Of a stretch of DNA of 64,000 bases, positions 6,916 to 14,422 are shown one piece after another (within the stretch, counting starts at the first letter, position 1; each line of letters starts with the position of its first letter). This DNA is from Candidatus Obscuribacter phosphatis (GTDB lineage: Bacteria > Cyanobacteriota > Vampirovibrionia > Obscuribacterales > Obscuribacteraceae): NCBI GenBank assembly GCA_001899315.1, contig MOYA01000003.1:334369-398368 (forward strand). Reading direction: 5' to 3'. A model generated the notes under the pieces. It had not been told where the DNA came from and searched no databases. It worked only from the letters and a program-made list of their open reading frames with translations. A program made the position numbers and the translations under genes.

Positions 6916-8242
6916 TCAGGCACTCACCGAATTTGTCGGCTCGATAGATGCCGATGAATTTCTTATCGAAGCCGATATTAGAGGTAGTATCGCCCATGCC
7001 ACCATGCTTGCCGACGGCGGTCTTTTGACCGCCGCTCAGGCAGACAATATTGTCGGCGGGTTGCAAGCCATTCTCGACTTATATAAAGCAGGTGATTTCA
7101 AGCTTAACCCAGCCTTCGAAGACGTGCATATGAATGTCGAGAAAAAGCTGCAAGAACTAATCGGCGAGGATGCCTTGAGGCTGCACACAGCACGCAGTCG
7201 CAACGACCAAGTGGCGCTGGACATCAGGCTTTATGCCCTGGGCTGCATCGAAGCCAATCTTAACGATGTAAATGAGCTGGTGGAAACTATCAAGGTTGTA
7301 GCAGCTGAAAACATCGATGCTATTTTGCCGGGCTATACCCATCTGCAACGAGCACAACCGGTGCATTTCGCCCATGCGCTTTTAGCCTTTGTCGAGATGC
7401 TCGAAAGAGACAAAGCAAGACTAAAAGATCTCACCAAACGCGTGGCGGTATCACCGCTGGGCGCCGGCGCCCAGGCAGGCACTGGCTTGAACATCGATCC
7501 GGCTCTTTCGGCAAAACTTTTGGGCATGCCCTCACACTTTGCCAATTCAATTGACGCAGTGAGTGATCGCGACTTTGTGGCCGAATATTTGTTTGTGGCA
7601 GCCATGTGCGGTGTGCACCTAAGCCAGATGGCCGAAACCCTGATTATCTACGCCAGTAAAGAATTCGGCTTCATTTCATTTAGCGATGCCGTCACCACAG
7701 CCTCAAGCCTCATGCCGCAGAAAAAGAATCCCGACCCGGTGGAACTAATTAGGGGTAAATGCGGCTCAATGGTGGGTGAGCTGGTCAATGTATTGGTCAC
7801 CTTGAAAGGTCTGCCCCTCGGTTACAATCGCGATCTGCAAGAGACCAAACCACCTCTAATCAAGACAGCCAAAGAAATAGGCAATTGTTTAAGAGTGATG
7901 ACCGTGGTCTTACAATGCCTGAGCGTCAATAAAGAAGTGACTCTCAAGGCTGCCGGCGATGCCGAAATGATTAGCACCGACCTGGTCGAATACTTGGTCA
8001 ACAAAGGCATTCCCTTTCGCAAAGCCCATGAAGATGTGTCAGCCTTGGTGGCTCATGCCAGAGAGAGCGGACAAACACTTAACGAGTTGAGTCTCAGTGC
8101 TTGTCAAAGTTTCAATCAAGCTTTTGAAGACGACCTCTTTCAACTATTTGACCCAAAAGGCTCGCTGCAGGCTAAAACTTCGCCGGGCAGCACCGGCACA
8201 GCAAAAGTCAAAGAAGCCCTTGCCAAAGCTGCTAAAATTTAG
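6878..8242 (+). CDS. argH: Argininosuccinate lyase
   Basis: Splits argininosuccinate into arginine and fumarate, the last step of arginine synthesis. A 454-residue member of the fumarase/aspartase superfamily. It has the start-region RKAFSQKLDQALTEF, HTARSRNDQVA, the TGYTHLQRAQPVHF-type segment (PGYTHLQRAQPVHFAHALL) and the catalytic signature SSLMPQKKNPDPVE near residue 280. The ATG at 6878 lies 38 bp inside argG. The usual N-terminal WGGRF motif is replaced by VLRKAF at this start, so the N-terminus is slightly short, but homologous residues follow at once. It closes the argFGH operon; a methyltransferase gene begins 27 bp later. Confidence 0.94.
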   Translation: MEVLRKAFSQKLDQALTEFVGSIDADEFLIEADIRGSIAHATMLADGGLLTAAQADNIVGGLQAILDLYKAGDFKLNPAFEDVHMNVEKKLQELIGEDALRLHTARSRNDQVALDIRLYALGCIEANLNDVNELVETIKVVAAENIDAILPGYTHLQRAQPVHFAHALLAFVEMLERDKARLKDLTKRVAVSPLGAGAQAGTGLNIDPALSAKLLGMPSHFANSIDAVSDRDFVAEYLFVAAMCGVHLSQMAETLIIYASKEFGFISFSDAVTTASSLMPQKKNPDPVELIRGKCGSMVGELVNVLVTLKGLPLGYNRDLQETKPPLIKTAKEIGNCLRVMTVVLQCLSVNKEVTLKAAGDAEMISTDLVEYLVNKGIPFRKAHEDVSALVAHARESGQTLNELSLSACQSFNQAFEDDLFQLFDPKGSLQAKTSPGSTGTAKVKEALAKAAKI

Positions 8243-8269
8243 AATCTAGCAAAAGTCGGGGCAAACCAA

Positions 8270-8944
8270 ATGGCTGAAGAGCACCAAGTACAAAAAGTAC
8301 TAAATGGTCATGAAGTACAAAAGCAAGGCTATGACTGGGACGAACGCTATAAAGTGAAAGACCTGCCCTGGGATACAGGGGTTGTGGCACCGGAATTGAG
8401 CGAATATTTTGCCGCCCTGGCGCCGAATGAGAAACCGGAAGCAGTGTTGGAAGTGGGCTGCGGCACCGGCACTAACGCCGTCTGGATGGCGCAGCAAGGG
8501 GCAAAGGTGAACGCCACCGAAATTGCCCCCACAGCCCTAGAAAAGGCAGTGGAGCGTGCGCAAAGTCTTAAGGTAAAAGTTGACTTTCACTTGCTCGATA
8601 TTTGCGAGAAAGACCCCGTGGCAGCAGGCTCGCAAGACTTTATTTTTGACCGAGGCGTCTACCACGTGATTCCGCAAGAAAGCCGCCCAATCTTTGTCGC
8701 CAAGCTTCATCAAGCCCTAAAGCCCGCAGGTAGATGGCTTTGTATTGCGGGCTCTAAAGATGAAGCCAGAGAGAACCCAGAAGTAGGACCGCCGCAACTG
8801 AGCGCCTGCGAACTATTGAGCGAAACTGAACCATTCTTCGAGTTGATTAGCCTGGGTCGCACCCACTTTGTGCTGCCAGACGGCAAGAAATATCTCGCCT
8901 GGAAAGCCCTCTTTCAAAGACGCACGCCGTGCAAAGTCGGGTAA
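8270..8944 (+). CDS. Class I SAM-dependent methyltransferase
   Basis: A 224-residue Rossmann-fold methyltransferase of the thiopurine-methyltransferase/TehB-like type. The segment WDERYKVKDLPWDTG near residues 23-37 is typical of small-molecule methylators. Motif I is LEVGCGTGTNAVWMA (about 61-75) and motif II has an acidic end (NATEIAP). FIFDRGVYHVIP is a motif IV-like stretch. The first 20 residues are low-conservation and contain a repeated VQK/HEVQK pattern. It starts 27 bp after argH, so it could be read from the arg operon, though nothing ties it to arginine metabolism. The substrate is unknown. Confidence 0.82.
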   Translation: MAEEHQVQKVLNGHEVQKQGYDWDERYKVKDLPWDTGVVAPELSEYFAALAPNEKPEAVLEVGCGTGTNAVWMAQQGAKVNATEIAPTALEKAVERAQSLKVKVDFHLLDICEKDPVAAGSQDFIFDRGVYHVIPQESRPIFVAKLHQALKPAGRWLCIAGSKDEARENPEVGPPQLSACELLSETEPFFELISLGRTHFVLPDGKKYLAWKALFQRRTPCKVG

Positions 8945-9153
8945 GCGAGGGAATGCCGCCGCCTCAGATCCCCTCTGAACCGAGCATGCGACTCCAGCGA
9001 CCTTGCCAAGAACCACCTAAAAGTCAGTCACCTTTCGGTGTGAGAAAAATCTCTATCCATGCCATTACAGCAAAGCACCATAGAAAGCCATTGATAAGGA
9101 TTTAAGGTTTAAAGCCAGAACAGGACCCGATAAAAGGGAATAATAAGGCAACT

Positions 9154-11121
9154 GTGGGAGAAGTGCGCTTCTGTATGGCTGAAGTGGACGACAAAAGCGA
9201 GAAGCGGCCAGTAGAGAGCCGAGCTCTAGAGAATCAGCCAGAAGCACAGGCGGCAAGAGCGGCCGGGGCGGCTGATGTAAGAGCAGTGCAAGCGCTCAAC
9301 CCAAATGCACACAATGGCAGCGCCGGCGGCGACCAAAACGAGAGCATAGAGATAGTGATGCCGAAAAATGGCGGCGGGTATGACGTGTTGGCGTCAAGGT
9401 TACTGGAAACGGAGAAGCCAGCTCAGACTTCGACAACGCAGACGGCACAGACAGCAAAGATAGAGCCTGTAACAGTGGACTTCTTGAAGCAGAAGGCGCA
9501 GCAAGGAGATATCTGGGCGAGGTCGTTCATGCCGGAAGTAGAGCAAGCATACAAGCTGCCAGCCGGGGCGACAAGGGACTTTCTTGTCGAGCAGGTACTG
9601 AAGAAAGCCGAGGTAATCTTTAGACCGGAGGACCAGGTGAAGGCGCAAACAGATCAGCAAGTTGATGACCAAAGCCAAACAAGTACCGGGGCAATAATAG
9701 CGAAGCAGGCAGAAAAGAACCCGGCCGTAGAGCCAGTGAAGGCGCTATATGAATGGGCTAACAAGTTAGAGCCAGGACCAGAGAAAGAGAAACATCAGAA
9801 GCTAGCAAGAGAGCAGCTAGTAGCGCTAGAGCCCCAAGCGAAGGGAGCTTTAGACGCCTTGGACCAGCGGCGGCGATTGGCTGCAAAGCAAGAAGACCCT
9901 GAAGTACATGATTTGCCGCCCAAGCAAAAAGACCCAATGCAAGGGCAAGTCAGCTATCCAGAGAAAGAGATAGAAGGGCTAAGAAGGCTAACGCCTGAAG
10001 ACATCAAGAAGCTAGCCCAGGCGATGGAGAAAGGCGGTCCCGCAGCAGAAGAGTCTATCAAGCAGACAACGCAAGAAATACTAGTGAGGACCGGAGAAAG
10101 CGGACGGGATACCCTGCTAGCCGGTATTAACCTATTGGTGGGGCTCTTGAAGTATGACATTGATTTGATATTCAATCCAGAGCAAGCGAGAGAAGATGCA
10201 AGCAAAGCAGGAGAAGCGCTAGGACTCTTGCTTGTAGCGGGAGTGGAGATTGGCGTCGGCGCAGCTGCGACAGAGCAAGAGGCAAGGCAAAGCGGGGATT
10301 ACAGCCTGCCTCTGAAGCGCATAGGCGAGGCTCTGAACCGGTGGTATGAGAAACAAAGCCCAGCCGACCAGATGGCAATAATGTCGGAGATATGCGCGGG
10401 GTGTGGGGTAGTAGCGTTTGCGGGAGAAGCAAAAAAGCTGAGCAAGCCCGGTGCATTCATGGAGTTTCTGCAAGAAGGACTGGCGGTATTGCCGAGGAAC
10501 CCAGAGGCGGAAAGAAAGGCGCTAGAGGCGCTTACCGGTGTGCTCAAGGGGCGGCAGGCTATGAAGGAAGCAGCCGCGGTTTGTACCGTAGAGAAGGCAG
10601 GCGAAGTGGTCAAGGAAGCCCAGGAGAAGGGCTTAGGCGACCATATCATGGCGATGGTGCAATTCTTTCCTGAACGCGGAAAGGAAATACTTACCGATAG
10701 AAAGCTCAGACAGGAGTATGGTCTAACTAAAAAAGAAGCAATGAAACTGTCAGAAGCCGAGTTAGCAGCATTGAGAATAGAGCGCATTGAAGCTAGCTAC
10801 AGAACTGTGTTCTACACGGCGAATCCACATCTGAAAGGAACGGGGCTAGCGGTACATCATGCTTTGCCGCAATCACTGCGTGACAAATACCCAGGGCTGT
10901 TTAAGGCTAAGGAAGTTCACGCGTTGAAGTATCCGAGCGGTATTCCTGAAACGGCGATCATTGATGGAGAGTCAGTGCACAAGCTCATTACAGACAGTTG
11001 GGAGCAGTTTAAGAAGAAAAATACAACAGCCACCAGGCAGCAAGTACTTGAACACATGCGCAAGCTGGATGAAGAGTATGGGCGGTTCTTCGTGCCGCCG
11101 TTGAAGAAAGGAGAGCGATGA
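9154..11121 (+). CDS. Large soluble protein with putative C-terminal HH-type nuclease domain; candidate polymorphic toxin
   Basis: A 655-residue protein from the GTG at 9154 (AAGG at 9145-9148); the ATG at 9175 is an alternative start. No signal peptide is visible. The first 250 residues are charged, Gln/Glu/Ala-rich and probably disordered. A hydrophobic helix pair lies near 330-375 (LLAGINLLVGLL, GLLLVAGVEIGVGA). The last 95 residues form a distinct domain with VHHALPQ (about 568), VHALKYP, ESVHKLITDSWEQF and DEEYGRFF. Paired His followed by a conserved trailing His/Trp is what HNH/AHH-like toxin nucleases show. A 4-bp ATGA overlap with a DUF1629/Imm11-like gene supports a toxin-immunity pair like the MXAN_0050/MXAN_0049 type. 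I cannot identify a secretion marker, and nuclease activity is inferred. Confidence 0.6.
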   Translation: MGEVRFCMAEVDDKSEKRPVESRALENQPEAQAARAAGAADVRAVQALNPNAHNGSAGGDQNESIEIVMPKNGGGYDVLASRLLETEKPAQTSTTQTAQTAKIEPVTVDFLKQKAQQGDIWARSFMPEVEQAYKLPAGATRDFLVEQVLKKAEVIFRPEDQVKAQTDQQVDDQSQTSTGAIIAKQAEKNPAVEPVKALYEWANKLEPGPEKEKHQKLAREQLVALEPQAKGALDALDQRRRLAAKQEDPEVHDLPPKQKDPMQGQVSYPEKEIEGLRRLTPEDIKKLAQAMEKGGPAAEESIKQTTQEILVRTGESGRDTLLAGINLLVGLLKYDIDLIFNPEQAREDASKAGEALGLLLVAGVEIGVGAAATEQEARQSGDYSLPLKRIGEALNRWYEKQSPADQMAIMSEICAGCGVVAFAGEAKKLSKPGAFMEFLQEGLAVLPRNPEAERKALEALTGVLKGRQAMKEAAAVCTVEKAGEVVKEAQEKGLGDHIMAMVQFFPERGKEILTDRKLRQEYGLTKKEAMKLSEAELAALRIERIEASYRTVFYTANPHLKGTGLAVHHALPQSLRDKYPGLFKAKEVHALKYPSGIPETAIIDGESVHKLITDSWEQFKKKNTTATRQQVLEHMRKLDEEYGRFFVPPLKKGER

Positions 11122-11633
11122 ATTTCTATACGTACCGACCTGAGTATTCTGGAGGATATGGAGAAAATACAGTCTATATCGGTGAAAGGTCAGATCATCC
11201 GTGTGTCCTCAGGCACTTTCACTATGAGTTCAATTATTGGCCGGAAGATGATTTGCAGGGCAGTACTTTTCATTACATTGGCACAGAGAGGCTAAGACGC
11301 ACCCTGGAAGCCTTACGACCGCCTGTCACCGGGCTTGAATTTGCAGAAGTAGAAATCTCTGGAGACGACCAAGAGTTTAAGCATGTATGGCGAAAAGGGC
11401 GCCCGGACTCAGCTTTAGGTAAATGGTACTGGTTCAAGATAACTGGCAAGGCTGGGGTGGATGACTTCGGCGGCGGACCAACACAGGATCTAGTTATATC
11501 TGAGCGGGTGGTGTCGCTGCTTTTGGAGAAAATGACGGTGATCAATCCGAGGAGGAAGATCCGTCCATGGCAAGGCGAGATCGAAGCCGGCGGAGTACCC
11601 TATAAGGGGTTGGCGACGGAGAGTGAGTCTTAA
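11118..11633 (+). CDS. DUF1629/Imm11-like protein, candidate immunity protein
   Basis: A 171-residue soluble protein whose ATG overlaps the stop of the preceding putative toxin (ATGA at 11118-11121), so the two are translated together. The segment DDFGGGPTQDLVISERVVSLLLEK (residues about 116-139) looks like the conserved core of the Imm11/MXAN_0049 (DUF1629) immunity family, where a (L/I)VS(E/D)xxxxLL motif is typical. The protein is acidic and tyrosine-rich, with no membrane segment, as expected for a cytosolic antitoxin that binds a nuclease. The family assignment rests on motif memory and context. An unrelated stabilising partner is possible. Confidence 0.58.
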   Translation: MNFYTYRPEYSGGYGENTVYIGERSDHPCVLRHFHYEFNYWPEDDLQGSTFHYIGTERLRRTLEALRPPVTGLEFAEVEISGDDQEFKHVWRKGRPDSALGKWYWFKITGKAGVDDFGGGPTQDLVISERVVSLLLEKMTVINPRRKIRPWQGEIEAGGVPYKGLATESES

Positions 11634-11961
11634 AACGCCCAAAGAGGAAGAGTGTTTTGCACAGTCCGCCGCTTTTCACAGGACACGCCTCAAGCAACTA
11701 GCGACACCACTATTAGTATCAAAGAAATGGACTACCTTAACCGATTTATTCTCAACCAAAACCGCTGTATTGCCTGAAGATTGAGCTGAATAGGCTGACC
11801 TTATGCTGGAGTTTTCTCCTTCTGCCTAGAAAAATATCAAGATAACCAAACACAGACCTCTTCACCGGGAGCAAGCAGCAACTCCTTAGCCAGAAGACCG
11901 ACTTACTTGAATAATCAGAAAGCAGATGATCGTAGATACTATTTTGAAGCAGCCTTTTCGG

Positions 11962-11991
11962 ACCGCTGAGAGGCGTGCACCCTCTAGCGGT
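11962..11991 (+). terminator. Terminator-like hairpin
   Basis: ACCGCT-G-AGAGG (11962-11973) pairs with CCTCT-AGCGGT (11981-11991): eleven pairs with one bulged G and a loop of about 7 bases. The following sequence GCCCTTTCTGTTT is only partly T-rich. It may end transcription of the toxin-immunity genes, some 330 bp downstream of them, or belong to a structured RNA. Confidence 0.45.
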
Positions 11992-12101
11992 GCCCTTTCT
12001 GTTTCACATTCATTTTGCAAAAATCTATAGCTCTTATCTTGCTAAATGACGCTTAGTGCCAGGTTTTAGCTGTGCTCTGTGGCGCCAGTCTAAACGCAAA
12101 G

Positions 12102-12161
12102 CAAAACGGCAATTCCCTTGTTCAAGCCCTTAAGAGGGTTATGCTTGGAATTGCCGTTTTG
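12102..12161. repeat. Long perfect inverted repeat (15-bp arms)
   Basis: CAAAACGGCAATTCC (12102-12116) is exactly complementary to GGAATTGCCGTTTTG (12147-12161). Inside lies a second short pairing (CCCT/AGGG and CAAG/CTTG around 12123-12146), giving a 60-base cruciform or hairpin. There is no T-run long enough for a standard intrinsic terminator, although both ends carry T/A-rich flanks. It could be a bidirectional terminator, a small RNA or a REP/MITE-type element. Confidence 0.6.
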
Positions 12162-12422
12162 TTTAGCTTTCGGTGGCAACAACCACCGCAGTGAGAGCTC
12201 TAAGTTGGGAACGAAATCTTTAGTGTTGCTCGCTATCAGGAGCATCTCTTTTATTCTTAAACTTCCTCTTGAGCGCCTCTCTTAAATCCACGTTTTTATA
12301 ATAGCGCCGCCGCCAATATTCAACATCAGCATGAAGACTGATTCAAAATTTAGCTCATAGGCTGTTTCAATCATCCCAAAGGTTGGCATAGGGCTCTTGA
12401 AGGTTCCTATAAAGAGGTGAAT

Positions 12423-14420
12423 ATGCCCCGAGATCTCCCTATCGGCAATGGCAATGTGCTTGTTAATTTTGATGGCCAATACCAAATCAGAGACATATAT
12501 TTCCCGAGGGTGGGGCAGGACAATCAGACAGTCGGAAGGGTCAATCATCTAGGCTTCTGGGTAGATGGTCAATTCTCGTGGATTAACGAAGACTGGCATA
12601 TCGAGAAACGCTACTTAAAAGAGAGCCTGGTCACCGATGTGCTTTTGCGCAACGACCGTCTGCATATAGAAGTACGTATGCATGACCTGGTGGATGCCCA
12701 AGACAATATTTTGCTTAGAGAAGTGCATGTCAAATCTCTGGACGGCAAAGACCATCTGGTCAGGGTCTTCTTTCACCAAGACTTCAGCATCTCGGAAAAT
12801 GAAGTGGGCGACACGGCATTTTATGACCCCCGCACACTCTCGGTAATTCACTATAAGAAAAATCGCTGGTTTTTGATAAGCACAAAGACCCCGCTTAAAT
12901 GCGGCGTCACCGACTGGTCGGTGGGCAAAAAAGGTGTAGATGGGCTGGAAGGTACATATAAAGATGCCGAAGACGGCAAATTAGGCGGCAACCCGATTGT
13001 GCAGGGTTCGGTCGATTCGGTAGTCGGGCTCAATTTGTCGGTGCCGGCAAATGGCGAGGCTTGCGGACATTACTGGATGTGCATGGGCCGCAACTATGAA
13101 GAAGTAAAGGCTCTCAACGATGAGATGATCAAAGAGGAGCACGCCGAGCGCATGGTGCCGCGCAATCAGAACTATTGGAAGCTCTGGGTTAATCCCGAGC
13201 ATATAGATTTTCATGGTCTGCCCCCGAAAGTAACCGAGCTTTTCAAACGCTCGCTCTTGACCATAAGAACCCAGGTGGACAACGGAGGCGCCATCATCGC
13301 CGCCAACGATCACGATATCACTCAGTTTGCCCGCGACACCTATAGCTATATGTGGCCGCGCGATGGGGCGCTGGTTGCCTATGCCATGACCAAAGCCGGT
13401 CACCGAGACCTGACCCAGCGCTTCTTCAAATTTTGCAGCGACGTCATCAAAGACGAAGGCTATCTCTTGCACAAATACAATCCAGACCGCAGCGTCGCCT
13501 CCAGCTGGCATCCCTGGCTGAAAGACGGCAAAGAAGTTTTGCCTATACAAGAAGATGAAACAGCTTTGGTGATTTGGTCGCTCTGGCATCATTTCAAAAA
13601 ATTCCGCAATATCGAATTTATTAGATCTGTAGCCGACAATCTCATTTTTAAAGCGGCCGACTTTCTCTGCAACTACCGTGACGAGGAGACCAAGTTGCCG
13701 CACCCATCTTACGACCTCTGGGAAGAGAGATGGGGCGTGCATCTTTTCACCGTCTGTAGTGTCATTGGCGGGCTCAATGCCGCTGCCAATTTCTGCCAGG
13801 CTATAGGCGAGTTGACTAAAGCACACCGCTATCAAGCTGTTGCCGATGAAGTGCAAGAAGCCATGGTCGAACATATGTGGAGCAAAGAGCATAAACGCTT
13901 CTGCCGCATGGCCACCCGCACCGAAAGCGGCTATAACCTCGACATGAATATAGACGCCGCCATGTATGCCTTGTTTGCTTTCGGCAATATGAGCCCCCAT
14001 GACTCAAAAGTAGCAGCCACAATGAAAGCCATCAAAGATAGACTGTGGATAAAAACCGAAGTAGGTGGTCTGGCTCGTTATGAAAACGACTATTATCATC
14101 AAATCTCGCAAGATGTAGAAAATGTGCCGGGCAACCCCTGGTTCATCTGTACGATGTGGCTGGCCCAATATGACATTGCCGCCGCCCGCAGCCCTGAAGA
14201 TCTGAAAGATGCAGTCAAAATGATGGAATGGGTGGCCAATCGAGCCTTGATGTCGGGCGTCTTGGCTGAACAAGTGCATCCCTACAGCAACGAGCCCCTC
14301 TCTGTATCACCGCTGACTTGGAGCCATGCCACTTTTGTCACTTGCGTGCTGGAATATCTAGACCGCAAGAAGCAATTGATGAGCGAGAATGTCTTCGCCC
14401 AAACAATTATTCCTGTTTAG
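12423..14420 (+). CDS. GH15 glucoamylase-like glycoside hydrolase
   Basis: A 665-residue enzyme that would release glucose from alpha-glucans such as glycogen, starch or trehalose-like substrates. It has an N-terminal beta-sandwich domain (about 1-260, with DIYFPRVGQ and GQFSWI) and an (alpha/alpha)6 barrel. The signature MWPRDG is at 310-315. A general acid region is YDLWEER with Glu434/435, and a second acidic site is LAEQVHP near the end. No signal peptide is present, so it probably acts in the cytosol. AAAGAGG at 12411-12417 favours the ATG at 12423 over an overlapping GTG at 12417. It ends 2 bp from the convergent kinase gene. Exact specificity is open. Confidence 0.9.
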   Translation: MPRDLPIGNGNVLVNFDGQYQIRDIYFPRVGQDNQTVGRVNHLGFWVDGQFSWINEDWHIEKRYLKESLVTDVLLRNDRLHIEVRMHDLVDAQDNILLREVHVKSLDGKDHLVRVFFHQDFSISENEVGDTAFYDPRTLSVIHYKKNRWFLISTKTPLKCGVTDWSVGKKGVDGLEGTYKDAEDGKLGGNPIVQGSVDSVVGLNLSVPANGEACGHYWMCMGRNYEEVKALNDEMIKEEHAERMVPRNQNYWKLWVNPEHIDFHGLPPKVTELFKRSLLTIRTQVDNGGAIIAANDHDITQFARDTYSYMWPRDGALVAYAMTKAGHRDLTQRFFKFCSDVIKDEGYLLHKYNPDRSVASSWHPWLKDGKEVLPIQEDETALVIWSLWHHFKKFRNIEFIRSVADNLIFKAADFLCNYRDEETKLPHPSYDLWEERWGVHLFTVCSVIGGLNAAANFCQAIGELTKAHRYQAVADEVQEAMVEHMWSKEHKRFCRMATRTESGYNLDMNIDAAMYALFAFGNMSPHDSKVAATMKAIKDRLWIKTEVGGLARYENDYYHQISQDVENVPGNPWFICTMWLAQYDIAAARSPEDLKDAVKMMEWVANRALMSGVLAEQVHPYSNEPLSVSPLTWSHATFVTCVLEYLDRKKQLMSENVFAQTIIPV

Positions 14421-14422
14421 AG

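Larger units (their letters stand above)
11634..12422. other. Gene-free stretch of about 790 bp with two hairpins
   Basis: I found no convincing coding region here: possible frames are short and lack ribosome sites. It holds two clear inverted repeats (11962-11991 and 12102-12161), listed separately. It separates the toxin-immunity pair from the GH15 gene. It may hold a small RNA, decayed toxin-cluster sequence or long untranslated regions; the sequence does not decide. Confidence 0.6.

Noticed and set aside
12282-12548. 88-codon minus-strand frame over the GH15 start
   Set aside because: More than a third lies antisense to the GH15 N-terminus. No ribosome site and no recognisable family.
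12981-14000. 339-codon minus-strand frame
   Set aside because: Lies wholly antisense inside the GH15 gene. The GH15 product has clear catalytic motifs, whereas this frame has no recognisable domain and reflects codon bias.
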